Source of the DNA: Brevifilum sp029548365
GTDB taxonomy: Bacteria; Chloroflexota; Anaerolineae; Anaerolineales; Anaerolineaceae
Direction of reading: 5' to 3'
Assembly: GCA_035376985.1 (NCBI GenBank)
Contig: DAOSSA010000022.1
Location: 1 to 39,710, forward strand
Length of the DNA stretch: 39,710 nt
Shown here: positions 1 through 9,128 of the stretch, one piece after another
Position numbering within the stretch: the stretch's first letter is position 1
How the letters are laid out: each line of letters opens with the position of its first letter
Notes under the pieces: generated by a model
The model's database searches: none
What the model was told of the DNA's origin: nothing
Seen by the model: only the letters and a program-made list of their open reading frames with translations
Made by a program: the position numbers and the translations under genes

Positions 1-303
1 CCGCACGATCGTTTCAGCTCTAAACAAACCGGCTGTTCGATAATAGCGGTCGAGCACATCATGAGGGCTTCCGCGAAAATAGGGGATGCCAAATTTTCGG
101 CACATCTGGGCGATGCGGTTATCCTCCGGGTCAAGCGTAGTGGCAACAACCACCTGCCCGATGCTGCTTGCACGCCGTACCCGGGTCACCTGGCGAACGA
201 GCATTGGCTTTCCGCAAACTTCCTTAAGAACTTTACCCGGCAGCCGGCTGGAACCCATGCGGGCCTGGATAATGGCTACAACTGAGGAATCTCTGGCAGG
301 CAT
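1..303 (-). CDS. SpsF-type cytidylyltransferase, 3' end missing
   Basis: The frame is open for 101 codons from an ATG at 303 to the window edge, so the C-terminus lies outside. The N-terminus carries IIQARMGSSRLPGKVL, the CTP-binding motif of the CMP-sugar (CTP_transf_3, SpsF/NeuA-like) nucleotidyltransferases, followed by GKPML and a VVATT strand. The family activates acidic or other sugars as CMP conjugates for glycan synthesis. GGAG lies 14 nt upstream of the ATG, which is rather far. It starts 11 bases after the lipoprotein gene and is the last visible gene of the glycan operon that also holds a NeuB-family synthase, so a CMP-nonulosonate role is a reasonable inference. SpsF members are not all tested biochemically and the substrate is unknown. 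No stop or truncation is seen before the edge. Confidence 0.8.
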   Translation of the reverse strand, partial: MPARDSSVVAIIQARMGSSRLPGKVLKEVCGKPMLVRQVTRVRRASSIGQVVVATTLDPEDNRIAQMCRKFGIPYFRGSPHDVLDRYYRTAGLFRAETIVR

Positions 304-314
304 ATGCTGTGAAT

Positions 315-959
315 TTACTCCAAATCCTCAATCCGCAGAGAAGCCACAATGGCATCGTAATTGTCCAACTGGGCAGACACTTCCTGCTGATCGGCATTGA
401 ACCCAATCAGGTAAATCACCCCCGAATCTTTAAACACGTACACCGCCTGGGTCAGTTCCAGCCCGGCTTGACTGGTGAGGGTGATCCAGCGCAGGGTGTC
501 ACGCCCGGCAATCGTCAGTCGGTTTTCCTGCAGGATTTCAACGTTGTTTCCTAACAACACGCCCACCAGGGTTGAAAGCAAGTCCAGGGGCATGATGGCG
601 TAATCTTTATTCTTAATAACCACAAAACTGGTTGGAACAACGGCAGCGCTGCCCTCATCATAGCCCCACAGGAGAATATCAGCCCCGGCGTAACCCGACA
701 GGTTGTCCAGGCTAACCGGCACCACACCAAGCCCTTCAACAAGGTCAGTCAGTTCAGTAACAGAACTGCCTACATAATACGATTCGGGCACCGCCAGGGT
801 GATCAGGTCTTGATCAACCACCCGGCTCTCCTCCCGGAACCCTGGCAGGGGTCCGTGTACGGGTTGATCGTCTGCAGCCGGTCTCTGAAAGGGAAAGTTA
901 CAGGCCAGGCTTGCCAGGATCAGCATGACTAAAATAAAATGAAAAGGGTTTTTTTTCAT
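315..959 (-). CDS. Small lipoprotein inside the glycan operon
   Basis: 214 residues if started at the ATG at 959. That choice puts a lysine-rich n-region (MKKN), a hydrophobic stretch and a lipobox LASLAC at the very N-terminus, so the mature protein would begin at Cys20 and be lipid-anchored on the outer face of the membrane. A GTG at 1007 would add 16 residues and bury the signal peptide; GGAG lies too far upstream of the ATG to decide. The rest is a mixed alpha/beta domain with no motif I recognise and no further membrane segment. It sits between a GT4 glycosyltransferase and the SpsF-type gene, which suggests a part in glycan attachment or surface display, but that is inference only. Confidence 0.75.
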   Translation of the reverse strand: MKKNPFHFILVMLILASLACNFPFQRPAADDQPVHGPLPGFREESRVVDQDLITLAVPESYYVGSSVTELTDLVEGLGVVPVSLDNLSGYAGADILLWGYDEGSAAVVPTSFVVIKNKDYAIMPLDLLSTLVGVLLGNNVEILQENRLTIAGRDTLRWITLTSQAGLELTQAVYVFKDSGVIYLIGFNADQQEVSAQLDNYDAIVASLRIEDLE

Positions 960-1076
960 AAGCAGTTTTACCAATAATGATCTTTTTTCTCCGTTAATAA
1001 ACGCCACTGCATTCTATCGCATTTCGACCTGTTCTGCTACCGGTTGAAAAAGATCGCGTCTGCCGAAGAAAAAGGT

Positions 1077-2171
1077 TCACCCCTGTGATAATTGATAGGC
1101 ACTCAGCAGTTTGGGAAAGTTAACTCTCCAATCTGCGCGTTCCTCCGCCAGCAGCCTGGCACGCCTGCCATAAGCAGCCAGGTCTGAATCATCAACCAGC
1201 TTCAGGATTTGAATAGCTAATGCATTGATATCGCCATCACTGAACAGATCACCCACCTCACCGGGCTTGACCCATTCGCAATTGCTGGGAATGTCGGAAA
1301 CCAGGACCGGTCGTCCGCAAGCCAGCGCCTCCAGCAGGGATACTGAGGAGCCATCACAGTGCGAAGGGCTGATAAACAAATCGCCAGCCCCATAAAAAGC
1401 AGGCAATTCCTCATGGGTGACCCATCCAGGAAAGTATACAGCATCGCCCGCAGGGGCTAAAATGTTTCGAATTCGTTCTGACTGCGGTCCATCCCCTGCG
1501 AGCAACAGGCGCAGATCAGGGCGGCAGCGGTGGGCAATTAAAAAAGCTCGCGCCAGGTCGTCTACTCCATAGGGCACAGACCAGGTACGGTTGCAAAAAA
1601 GGACGAACTGCCCCTGCCAGCCCAGGTCATGTTTGAGCACCTGCCCGGCTCCTCCTGCCTGGTCTGACGAAAAATGATCCAAATCCACCCCCCAGGGTAA
1701 AAGAACCATCCACTCGCGCGGGAATCCGTAACCGGCTGCTCGGTCAGCGACCGTCTGACAGTCTGCGACCAGAACTGCGCTGCGATCCAGGACACACTGA
1801 GTGGCTCTGCGCATCCAGGGACTGCGCCGAGCATTCCGCAGCAGGTCAAACGCCCAGGACATGCTCACCAGCGGTTCAAATTCAGCCAGTGCTACTGCTA
1901 GGGCTGGGCCCTGTATCGGGCCAGTATGGACCAGGTCTGGTTGTAAATCCGTCAGGATGCCCTGCAGTTGATGAACGCCTGCCTGCCACCCTTTCCAATG
2001 TGACCAATCCGGCTGTCCATCCCTCCAGGTCAGTTCTGTAATCTTCATGGGTGTATCAGGTTCACAGGCGTGCATGCGCAAGCTGAACATCTCGAGAGGA
2101 GTCTCAGCAAGGGCGGATAAAAATCGCCGGTCATGGGGGCTATCCTGCGCTGTGAAATAAAGAACCCGCAT
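1077..2171 (-). CDS. Glycosyltransferase family 4
   Basis: 364 residues with the GT-B layout. The N-terminal half has a Rossmann-like start (MRVLYFTA), a DLVHTGPIQGPALA segment and LPWGVDLDHF at the domain link. The C-terminal half has the donor-binding region LLLAGDGPQ, YFPGWVTHEELPAFY and SPSHCDGSSVSLLEALACG. The usual E-x7-E pair of GT4 enzymes appears here as Asp...Glu. Such retaining enzymes transfer a sugar from a nucleotide donor to a growing glycan on the cytoplasmic face of the membrane; donor and acceptor cannot be read from sequence. The ATG at 2171 has GAGG four bases upstream. It follows the NeuB-family gene after 39 bases in the same operon. Confidence 0.9.
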   Translation of the reverse strand: MRVLYFTAQDSPHDRRFLSALAETPLEMFSLRMHACEPDTPMKITELTWRDGQPDWSHWKGWQAGVHQLQGILTDLQPDLVHTGPIQGPALAVALAEFEPLVSMSWAFDLLRNARRSPWMRRATQCVLDRSAVLVADCQTVADRAAGYGFPREWMVLLPWGVDLDHFSSDQAGGAGQVLKHDLGWQGQFVLFCNRTWSVPYGVDDLARAFLIAHRCRPDLRLLLAGDGPQSERIRNILAPAGDAVYFPGWVTHEELPAFYGAGDLFISPSHCDGSSVSLLEALACGRPVLVSDIPSNCEWVKPGEVGDLFSDGDINALAIQILKLVDDSDLAAYGRRARLLAEERADWRVNFPKLLSAYQLSQG

Positions 2172-2210
2172 CAGGCCTCGATTCTCCTGCAGTTCACAGT
2201 CAAAATACGT

Positions 2211-3281
2211 TTACGACTCGCCAAATTGGGTCCAGTACAGGGCCTGACCGCCTGGAATCCGCACCAGGGAAGTTAACCCAATTACAGCATTGATTTCGTA
2301 GGGCAAAATCGCGCCCGGTGTGGCAGGTCGAAGGACATCGATCATCTCCCGGGTGATCACCTCACCCGGTTCAATTTCTCGAGAGGCTCGCAAACAACGC
2401 CGCTGAATGATGACCGTCTCCTGTTCATTGGCAGCCACGAACTTATCACCGGAACCCATCGCTCTTTCCAGTTGACGGGTTGCCCTGACCATCTCTGCCC
2501 AGGACACAGGGTTCATGGCAAAGGGGTGATCCGGTCCAACACGATCATTATCATCGGTGAAGTGCTTTTCAATCACTCGTGCCCCCAGGGCAACCGCCCC
2601 CAGCACCGTCGCATACCCGTGAGTATGATCTGACAGACCTAAAACCACATCGGGGAACATCGTCCGATAGGTTTTGAGGACGTTCAAATGGATGTTGTCA
2701 AAGTTGCCGTCTTCGGCGGTGTAATTGGTGTTGCACTGCATCAAGACCAGCCGTGGGTTGATCTCCAAAATGGCGTGCACCGCCCGCTGGACATCCCCGA
2801 TATTCGATGCGCCGGTTGCCAGCAGCACCGGCTTGTCTTTGTTGGCGATGCACTCGACGGCTTCAATCCAGTTGATATCGCCCGAACCGATCTTGTAAGC
2901 AGGCACATAGTCATCCAGCATATCTATGGCTTCAAAGTCATAGGGTGAGGAGAAATAATGGATCCCCACCTCATCACAAGTCGCTTTCAGCACCGGCGTC
3001 CACTCAAAGGGAATTGAAGCCTCCGCATACACTTCCGAAACCGACTTTTTCCACCCGGCCTGGTGAGAAACCTGGGCGTTCATGTGGGTGAAACCATAAT
3101 CCGATACGATCTTCGGCGCCTGGAAGTTCTGGAATTTGGCGGCATCCGCACCAGCCTCCTTTGCCAGGCGAATTAGCAGCATGGCGCGCTCCAGGCTGCC
3201 ATCATGGTTGGCGGCAATATCGGCGACAAAATAGGTGGGGTGCGCATCGCCAATCAGGCGATCAACAATTTTCAGGTCCAT
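2211..3281 (-). CDS. N-acetylneuraminate synthase family (NeuB/PseI/LegI-like)
   Basis: 356 residues. The NeuB TIM barrel is evident from YFVADIAANHDG, AGADAAKFQNF, KIGSGDINW, LLATGASNIGDVQRA, LMQCNTNYTAE and LGLSDHTHG. A C-terminal SAF (antifreeze-like) domain follows with REIEPGEVITREMIDVLRP. The family condenses phosphoenolpyruvate with a 2-acetamido hexose to give a nine-carbon nonulosonic acid. The start at 3281 is chosen because AGGAG lies five bases upstream; the longer frame from 3329 would run into the preceding gene. Close to pseB, which favours pseudaminic or legionaminic-type chemistry over sialic acid, but the exact product cannot be fixed. The aminotransferase and acetyltransferase expected for those routes are not in the window. 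Confidence 0.9.
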   Translation of the reverse strand: MDLKIVDRLIGDAHPTYFVADIAANHDGSLERAMLLIRLAKEAGADAAKFQNFQAPKIVSDYGFTHMNAQVSHQAGWKKSVSEVYAEASIPFEWTPVLKATCDEVGIHYFSSPYDFEAIDMLDDYVPAYKIGSGDINWIEAVECIANKDKPVLLATGASNIGDVQRAVHAILEINPRLVLMQCNTNYTAEDGNFDNIHLNVLKTYRTMFPDVVLGLSDHTHGYATVLGAVALGARVIEKHFTDDNDRVGPDHPFAMNPVSWAEMVRATRQLERAMGSGDKFVAANEQETVIIQRRCLRASREIEPGEVITREMIDVLRPATPGAILPYEINAVIGLTSLVRIPGGQALYWTQFGES

Positions 3282-3315
3282 CGTAGCTCCTATCCCGTAA
3301 TCGGTTATGTTGAAC

Positions 3316-4236
3316 TCATCGAGATGCATACGCCCGCAGTGCGTCTGGATAGCCTTCCTGCCAGCGTTGAAATAAACGCTCTATCCCGGCGGACACCGAG
3401 GGCAGCGGATGACCAAGGGCAGCCTGGGCTTTATCAGGTTTCAAGGTCAGGTTTAACGCCCGCGGCGCACCGCGTGCCATCTCGAGCATGCGAATGGGTT
3501 CGATTAACTCAGCGTTAAATCCAAAACGTTCAGCGATACGAGCGCCAAACTCGTATTTGCTCAGGTGTTCTGGGCTGACCACATGATAGAGTCCTGATAG
3601 CCCTGCCGCCAACATCTCTAAAAGGGTTTCCGCCAGATCTTCCGTGTACAGTGGACAGAAGAGCGTGTCCGTAAAGCCTTTGACCCGCTGTCCATCATGC
3701 AAATTGTTGAAGAAAAATTCTGCCAGGCTGCGCTGACCGGACATGCTCCAGCCAAAGAACACCACCCGGGCAATAATCGCCTGAGGGTATGCTTCGCAGA
3801 CCGCAGTTTCGCCTTCCAGTTTCGTCCGGGCATAAACACTCAGCGGATTGGTCAGCGCATCTTCGGCATAGCCGCCGCTGAGGCCATCAAAAACGGCATC
3901 CGTCGAGATGTGGATCAGCGGAATACCCCAACGCGCGGCAGCGCCAGCCAGTTCAGCGGGCAGGTCCCGGTTCATCTGGCGCGCAAGTTCAGGATTGCTC
4001 TCCGCCAGGTTCAAATCGGCAATGGCCGCACAATGGATGATAGCTTCTGGTCTGGATCTGTCAATCGCCAGCAGCGCCTCCCCGGACTCCAGCAGGTTCA
4101 CTGAATGCGTATCAAAAGGCACGCCGCTCAGACCATGTTGATGCGTGAGTCCGACCACATGATGACCCCGGGCAGCCGCAACCAGGCTCAAATTCAAGCC
4201 CAGAAGCCCACTGGCGCCAGTCACCAACAAACGCAT
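3316..4236 (-). CDS. RmlD-like sugar 4-ketoreductase (extended SDR)
   Basis: 306 residues of the RmlD_sub_bind family. The Rossmann motif TGASGLLG is at residues 6-13, HCAAIAD near 68, STDAVFDG near 110 and the catalytic Y134-x3-K138 in VYARTKLEGE. These enzymes reduce a 4-keto group on a nucleotide-linked deoxysugar with NAD(P)H. The start at 4236 has GGAGG eight bases upstream and comes directly after the pseB stop, so the two are probably co-translated. Pairing with a UDP-GlcNAc 4,6-dehydratase suggests it reduces that enzyme's 4-keto product, an alternative to transamination by PseC. dTDP-rhamnose synthesis is less likely, because no rmlA, rmlB or rmlC is visible. Confidence 0.85.
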   Translation of the reverse strand: MRLLVTGASGLLGLNLSLVAAARGHHVVGLTHQHGLSGVPFDTHSVNLLESGEALLAIDRSRPEAIIHCAAIADLNLAESNPELARQMNRDLPAELAGAAARWGIPLIHISTDAVFDGLSGGYAEDALTNPLSVYARTKLEGETAVCEAYPQAIIARVVFFGWSMSGQRSLAEFFFNNLHDGQRVKGFTDTLFCPLYTEDLAETLLEMLAAGLSGLYHVVSPEHLSKYEFGARIAERFGFNAELIEPIRMLEMARGAPRALNLTLKPDKAQAALGHPLPSVSAGIERLFQRWQEGYPDALRAYASR

Positions 4237-4237
4237 T

Positions 4238-5242
4238 TTATAAGCCTCCGTGGTTGGTTTCACTTTCGATGGCGCTTACCATTGCCTGAATTTCCTCCAC
4301 GGAAAGCCATTCGGTGTTATTGTCCGAGGCATAATGGAAGCCTTCCGGCAGCGAAGATCCTTTTTTAGACCAATCATACCCAAACCATAAGGCAGCTTGT
4401 GGCTGAACCACGTACATATCCGCCAGCTCAACAGTTGTGCGGGCTTCGTCCTCTGAAATCAACACCTCGTGCAGTTTTTCGCCCGGTCGGATGCCGATGG
4501 TACGAATTTGCACCCCTGGGGCAAGCGCCTTTGCCAGGTCAATCATTTTCATACTGGGGATTTTAGGGACAAAGACCTCACCACCCTGCATGTTTTCAAT
4601 GCAGTTGATCACAAACCGCACGCCCTGTTCAAGGGAGATCCAGAAACGGGTCATGCGATCATCCGTAAGGGTAATTTCGCCCTTTTCCCGCTGCTGGATG
4701 AAGAGCGGCACCACGCTGCCGCGTGAGCCGACAACGTTGCCATAACGCACACAACTGAAGCGTGTGGCTTTTCCACCAGCATAAGCATTGCTCTGGATTA
4801 ATAATTTCTCGGCTGCCAGCTTGGTGGCGCCATACAGATTAATCGGATTGACAGCCTTATCTGTGCTGAGCGCCAGAACCTTCTTAACCCCTGCATCAAG
4901 GGCGGCATCCACGACGTTGCTGCTGCCCAGGATATTCGTTTTAACGGCTTCCATCGGGTTATATTCACAAGCCGGCACCTGTTTGAGCGCTGCCGCGTGT
5001 ACCACCAGGTCAACGCCGTTGAAGGCACGTCGCATGCGTTCCCGGTCGCGCACATCGCCGATAAAATAACGCAAATTGGGGTGCACAAAGCCAGCAGTTC
5101 GCATCTCGTGCTGTTTGAGTTCATCCCGGCTGTAGACGATCAAACGGGCCGGGTGATATTCATTCATCATTACTTCAACAAATTTCCTGCCGAAGGACCC
5201 TGTCGCACCGGTCACCAGTATATGTTGTTTGGTCCAATCCAT
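4238..5242 (-). CDS. pseB: UDP-N-acetylglucosamine 4,6-dehydratase (inverting), PseB type
   Basis: 334 residues, the usual length for PseB. The cofactor loop TGATGSFG is at 11-18, YSRDELKQHEM at 37-47 (a PseB hallmark), and the catalytic set Asp128-Lys129 with Tyr137-x3-Lys141 lies in STDKAVNPINLYGATK. The enzyme is a cytoplasmic short-chain dehydrogenase that converts UDP-GlcNAc to a 4-keto-6-deoxy-5-epimer, first step of pseudaminic acid and related sugars. AGGAG six bases before the ATG supports the start. It is followed immediately by the RmlD-like gene and then the NeuB-family gene. FlaA1/CapE-type relatives are the main alternative, but the RDELKQ motif favours PseB. Confidence 0.93.
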   Translation of the reverse strand: MDWTKQHILVTGATGSFGRKFVEVMMNEYHPARLIVYSRDELKQHEMRTAGFVHPNLRYFIGDVRDRERMRRAFNGVDLVVHAAALKQVPACEYNPMEAVKTNILGSSNVVDAALDAGVKKVLALSTDKAVNPINLYGATKLAAEKLLIQSNAYAGGKATRFSCVRYGNVVGSRGSVVPLFIQQREKGEITLTDDRMTRFWISLEQGVRFVINCIENMQGGEVFVPKIPSMKMIDLAKALAPGVQIRTIGIRPGEKLHEVLISEDEARTTVELADMYVVQPQAALWFGYDWSKKGSSLPEGFHYASDNNTEWLSVEEIQAMVSAIESETNHGGL

Positions 5243-5270
5243 TTTGATCTCCTGGAAGTTTTGCTAAAAA

Positions 5271-6194
5271 TTATACTTCAGATGGGTTTTTAGGCGCTGC
5301 CTCATCCGGTTTGTGAATGACAATGAGCGGGTATTGCCCAATGCGGCCCAACAGCCGGGGGAAGCGTTCCTCTAACCAGTAAATCATCCTCAACCAGAAC
5401 TTGCCGCCCCAGTCTGGGTAAATCACAGATCGCAGGAAGGCCACACTGACACTCCGCCAAACCAGGATTTCAAATGGCATTCGATCTTTCAACAGATTGA
5501 TCAAACCGTCTACATCAAATTTATCCACAAAGGTCCCAGCTTGAGGAGGTGAAACTTTTCTTTCGGTCTCTTTAGATTCTGCGCCTGGCATATCGCCGCG
5601 GTCGTTTATGCTTGCGTCTTTCTGATCTGCCCTTTTTTCTCGCCAGGTCCTTACACGCTTGACAAAAGCCATAAGTTTTTTCAGAGGCTTCATCAAGGGC
5701 GCATGCGTCCATCCATCCACCACCACCGCTTTCCGCCCAGGTTTAAGCACACGATACAGCGAGTCGAAAGCCTTTCCCTTTTCGTCCATTGGCACATGAT
5801 GGATCGTGTGTAACGCAGAAATGCCATCAAAGGTATCCGATTTAAACGGTAAATGGACAATGTCTCCCACCACAAAAAAACCATGCTCGCCCAGGCGTAA
5901 ACGCGCCTCTTTAAGACCAACAATCGAGATGTCCATGCAAACCCTCGCCCGGTAACCTTCGGAATAGAGCAGGTATTCCGGATACTGGACCGGACCGGAG
6001 CCCGCATCCAGGTAATAGGTTCCTTCCTGTGCCAGGTGACGTTTTACTCGCATGTGGCAGCGGTGCAGGTACTCCTGTGAAACCGGGCGTAAGTCCTCAT
6101 ACTGGGCATTCTGGTACAGGGTCTCACCGATGAACTGCCAGCCAACCCGGTCATAAAATTCTCGAACAGACTGTTTGATATTATCTTCGCTCAT
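5271..6194 (-). CDS. Class I SAM-dependent methyltransferase
   Basis: 307 residues. Motif I is YLDAGSGPVQYPEYL (residues about 61-75), followed by an acidic CMDIS strand and the post-I DIVHLPFKSDTFDGI, giving a Methyltransf_11-type Rossmann fold. After the catalytic domain come a charged linker (about residues 175-215) and a tail with several aromatic residues that could touch the membrane. It probably methylates a sugar or lipid-linked glycan, since it lies between the capsule-type glycosyltransferase and pseB. No clear Shine-Dalgarno sequence precedes the ATG. The substrate is unknown. Confidence 0.85.
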   Translation of the reverse strand: MSEDNIKQSVREFYDRVGWQFIGETLYQNAQYEDLRPVSQEYLHRCHMRVKRHLAQEGTYYLDAGSGPVQYPEYLLYSEGYRARVCMDISIVGLKEARLRLGEHGFFVVGDIVHLPFKSDTFDGISALHTIHHVPMDEKGKAFDSLYRVLKPGRKAVVVDGWTHAPLMKPLKKLMAFVKRVRTWREKRADQKDASINDRGDMPGAESKETERKVSPPQAGTFVDKFDVDGLINLLKDRMPFEILVWRSVSVAFLRSVIYPDWGGKFWLRMIYWLEERFPRLLGRIGQYPLIVIHKPDEAAPKNPSEV

Positions 6195-6251
6195 ATTGGA
6201 TGTAAAAACCGGCTTTCTAAATATTGAGTTCGGCTCGCGCAGTTGACGCAG

Positions 6252-7838
6252 TTACCAGGCCAGGGGCGTACCGGTCAGGGCATCAAAGGTTGGTCCGTAT
6301 TTTTGATCACCTTCAGCGCTTAAAACATAAGCCATCGGTCGAGCGCGAAGATCATCTTCCAGGTCAAGGAGATGCCAGGGAAAAGGTTTCGGAAAGTCGA
6401 AAAAGAACAGGTAAGCATAGCGCCAGGCCAGTTCAACCTGATCCTGGGTCAATTGTGCAGATTGCAAATCAGCCAATTTCTCATCCAGCAGCCCGAAGTA
6501 AGCATCCCAGGAAGTCGGATCGTTGGTGAAACCCCGACCCCGGTAATGGGTTTGTCCGGCAATAATCACCGGTAGGCCACGCATGGCCATCTCCATCCCG
6601 ACCGTGGTGGAATACACCAGCCCCAGGCGAGTGATCTCTAAAAGATCATAGGTGTTGATCTTCGCCTGCGCTTCAACCAGGTGAAAATGCGCCGGGAGTT
6701 CACCCATGATCGATTTAATGATAGTCGCAAGGGATGTTCCCTTGATCAGCAGTTCACCAGGGTGTATACGAATAATGAGCTGAACATCATCACGATCCAT
6801 AAAATAACGCAAGGTGCGTTCAACCCACTCCGCCATGGATTTGCTGAACACCTGCCTTCCCAGGGTTAGACTATCGCCAAGAACATTTGCCGCCAGCAGT
6901 ATAACCGGCCGGTCATCCAGGTTAAGCGCTGCCTTCACAGCCGCGCCGCCCTGGGTGGCGGTCTCCTGCCATTGACGCGTGAAGTTCTGCCAGATTTTTG
7001 AATCCACCCGTGCTGAATACAGGTCTTGCAGTTGATTTAATTGCGTCTCATCCAGTGGTTCCTGACCTCGCGCTGCCCAAAGCCCATCCGTATTATGCCG
7101 CATGATCTCGGAATCCTGGGCCAGCCAGATGCGCTCGCGTTGTTCGCTGAATTCAAAGGTCACTGTGTTCAGGTTCAGATGCCGGGCAACCTGGTAAACC
7201 ACGCCCATCTCCTGGATGGTGCCGTTGGGGAGAATCACCACATCGGGTTGATGCGCCATCAACCATGCCCGCGCATTCAGCGCAGCATCCAGATTACGTT
7301 CGTATCGCAATTGAAAAAGCGCCCCTTTTTGGGTGATGTCTTCCATCTGTAACGCATATTGTGTATCAAAAATACTCACCTGTTCTACCGCTTGTTTTAT
7401 CTCCAACGGCAGTTGCCGCGAAAACGGCTTAACATCCAGTAGAGACTGCACCTGCAGCAGCGAACCTGCTGCTCTGAGCACATCGCGCGCGTAGAGGTTT
7501 TGGCGACGCAGGTCAAATTTCTCTATCGGCTCCTCCCAACTGGCGTAGGGTAAAAAAGACAGGGTTACCTGATATCCACGACCGGCCAGCGCAACACCTA
7601 ACAGGGCCGCGTATTCAATCCAGTAATGCAGCGAAGCAAAAATAAACACTTTTTTACCCAACTTTCGCTGCCGGCGAGTTTCCTCAGCCTGTTGTGTTGC
7701 TTGGGGGAGAACAGCCGTTAACAGGTCCAGGTTAAAATGCGCCTGCCACAGCTTATGGCGCTGAATCAGATGCCAGTAGAGTTCAACAGTAAAAGGCAAC
7801 TGCGCCAGTATTCTCTTGAAATTGTGCCGACTCAGCAT
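6252..7838 (-). CDS. Capsule polysaccharide biosynthesis-type glycosyltransferase (KpsC/KpsS-like)
   Basis: 528 residues. The C-terminal half shows a GT-B-like donor site: DRPVILLAANVLGDSL near 306, LIIRIHPGELL near 357, DLLEITRLGLVYSTTVGMEM near 400 and RGLPVIIAGQTHYRGRGF near 423. The HPGE and YSTTVGMEMAMRGLPV signatures match the capsule synthesis family (PF05159 type), whose characterised members add Kdo or other sugars to a lipid primer for ABC-exported capsules. The N-terminal 280 residues are less conserved. It begins directly after the stop of the export ATPase, so translational coupling is likely. The true sugar is unknown. Confidence 0.78.
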   Translation of the reverse strand: MLSRHNFKRILAQLPFTVELYWHLIQRHKLWQAHFNLDLLTAVLPQATQQAEETRRQRKLGKKVFIFASLHYWIEYAALLGVALAGRGYQVTLSFLPYASWEEPIEKFDLRRQNLYARDVLRAAGSLLQVQSLLDVKPFSRQLPLEIKQAVEQVSIFDTQYALQMEDITQKGALFQLRYERNLDAALNARAWLMAHQPDVVILPNGTIQEMGVVYQVARHLNLNTVTFEFSEQRERIWLAQDSEIMRHNTDGLWAARGQEPLDETQLNQLQDLYSARVDSKIWQNFTRQWQETATQGGAAVKAALNLDDRPVILLAANVLGDSLTLGRQVFSKSMAEWVERTLRYFMDRDDVQLIIRIHPGELLIKGTSLATIIKSIMGELPAHFHLVEAQAKINTYDLLEITRLGLVYSTTVGMEMAMRGLPVIIAGQTHYRGRGFTNDPTSWDAYFGLLDEKLADLQSAQLTQDQVELAWRYAYLFFFDFPKPFPWHLLDLEDDLRARPMAYVLSAEGDQKYGPTFDALTGTPLAW

Positions 7839-9122
7839 TTATCGTCCGACCTTCCCAATCGACCAGTCCAGTTTCGGCCGTACCGGTCCGAGGCGTGGTT
7901 CAGGCCATTGCATCCCAGGCGCACCGGTGGCATCCACGGTGAAGGTGAGCGCTTTATCATCCTGAAAATAACGTTGAATACGGTAAGAACTGGCATTGAC
8001 CCCCAGCACATAGCGACCCTCATTCATCAAATCCGGTGGGATTTCACAGCGGCTGATATAGCGTCCCGAGGCGCGAGTGGTGTGCTCGTCAAACATGTGC
8101 TCAGCATCGGTATCAAAACTGGTGAAGACAAATTCACCGCGAGTGGTCATCATGTAGATCCCCACCCGCAAACCGCTAATATCCTCGCTTAGCTGATATT
8201 CAACTTCAATTGAGAAGCCTTCTGCCGCGATAACCGTGTCAACCACCTGTTTCTCCGGGTTTAATACCCGCAGCGCAACCGGGATGAATGGCCCTTTGTG
8301 ATTGAAAATATCCTCATCAGACCAGGTGCGCTCGCCCTGTTTTGTGAGTCCCATATTCAGGTAATGATCCACCGCATCCGATGTAGGCGCTCGCATCACC
8401 ATCTTGCCCTGGTCAAGAACAATCGTCTCCTGCGTCAACCGCAGGATAGCGGACATATTATGGCTCACAAACAATACCGTACGCCCTTCCTGGGCAACAT
8501 CGCTCATCTTGCCCAGGCACTTGCGCTGGAATTCAGCATCACCCACCGCGAGGACCTCGTCAACAACCAGGATCTCCGGCTCAAGATGAGCTGCCACAGC
8601 AAAAGCCAGGCGCAAATACATCCCACTCGAAAAGCGTTTGACCGGTGTATCAATGAACCTGCCAACCTCCGAAAAAGCGACAATTTCATCGAATTTCCGA
8701 TCGATTTCTTCGCGGCGCATGCCCAGGATGGCTCCATTAAGGTAAATGTTCTCACGACCGGAAAGTTCCGGATGGAAACCCGTCCCAACCTCCAGCAGAG
8801 AGCCAACCCGTCCATGGATTTCGCCGTATCCCATCGTCGGATCAGTGACTCTGGATAGTATCTTTAACAAAGTGCTTTTACCTGCACCGTTCCTGCCCAC
8901 AATCCCCAACACCTGGCCGCGTTCCACCTCGAAGGAGATGTCCTTCAACGCCCAAATGTATGAAGGCCCCTCAGAGCGTGACTCGTCACCACGCTTGAAC
9001 CAGCGACCAGCCCGCTGTACATTGCTCGTCACCAAATCTCGCAGCGTGTCGGGCCGCTCTTGCAGGAGCCCAATACGGTATTGTTTGGCGATATTTTCAA
9101 CGCGAATGGCTATTTCTGACAT
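7839..9122 (-). CDS. Polysaccharide export ABC transporter ATPase with C-terminal Wzt-like domain
   Basis: 427 residues. The nucleotide-binding domain has Walker A (G76-T84, GRNGAGKST), a signature written FSSGM (164-168), Walker B ILVVDE (184-189) and the switch His221. Residues about 280-427 form an extra beta-rich domain like that of Wzt, which in O-antigen exporters recognises a terminal modification on the finished glycan. Walker B is followed by VLAVGD, typical of the TagH/Wzt/RfbB branch. It partners the permease gene just upstream (gap of six bases). The fused C-terminal domain suggests export of a chain with a capped or modified end. The gene could be called wzt or tagH; I leave it unnamed. 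Confidence 0.93.
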   Translation of the reverse strand: MSEIAIRVENIAKQYRIGLLQERPDTLRDLVTSNVQRAGRWFKRGDESRSEGPSYIWALKDISFEVERGQVLGIVGRNGAGKSTLLKILSRVTDPTMGYGEIHGRVGSLLEVGTGFHPELSGRENIYLNGAILGMRREEIDRKFDEIVAFSEVGRFIDTPVKRFSSGMYLRLAFAVAAHLEPEILVVDEVLAVGDAEFQRKCLGKMSDVAQEGRTVLFVSHNMSAILRLTQETIVLDQGKMVMRAPTSDAVDHYLNMGLTKQGERTWSDEDIFNHKGPFIPVALRVLNPEKQVVDTVIAAEGFSIEVEYQLSEDISGLRVGIYMMTTRGEFVFTSFDTDAEHMFDEHTTRASGRYISRCEIPPDLMNEGRYVLGVNASSYRIQRYFQDDKALTFTVDATGAPGMQWPEPRLGPVRPKLDWSIGKVGR

Positions 9123-9128
9123 AAACCT

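Noticed and set aside
61..554. Plus-strand frames over the first two genes
   Set aside because: They overlap the SpsF-type and lipoprotein genes in antisense and show no recognisable motif.
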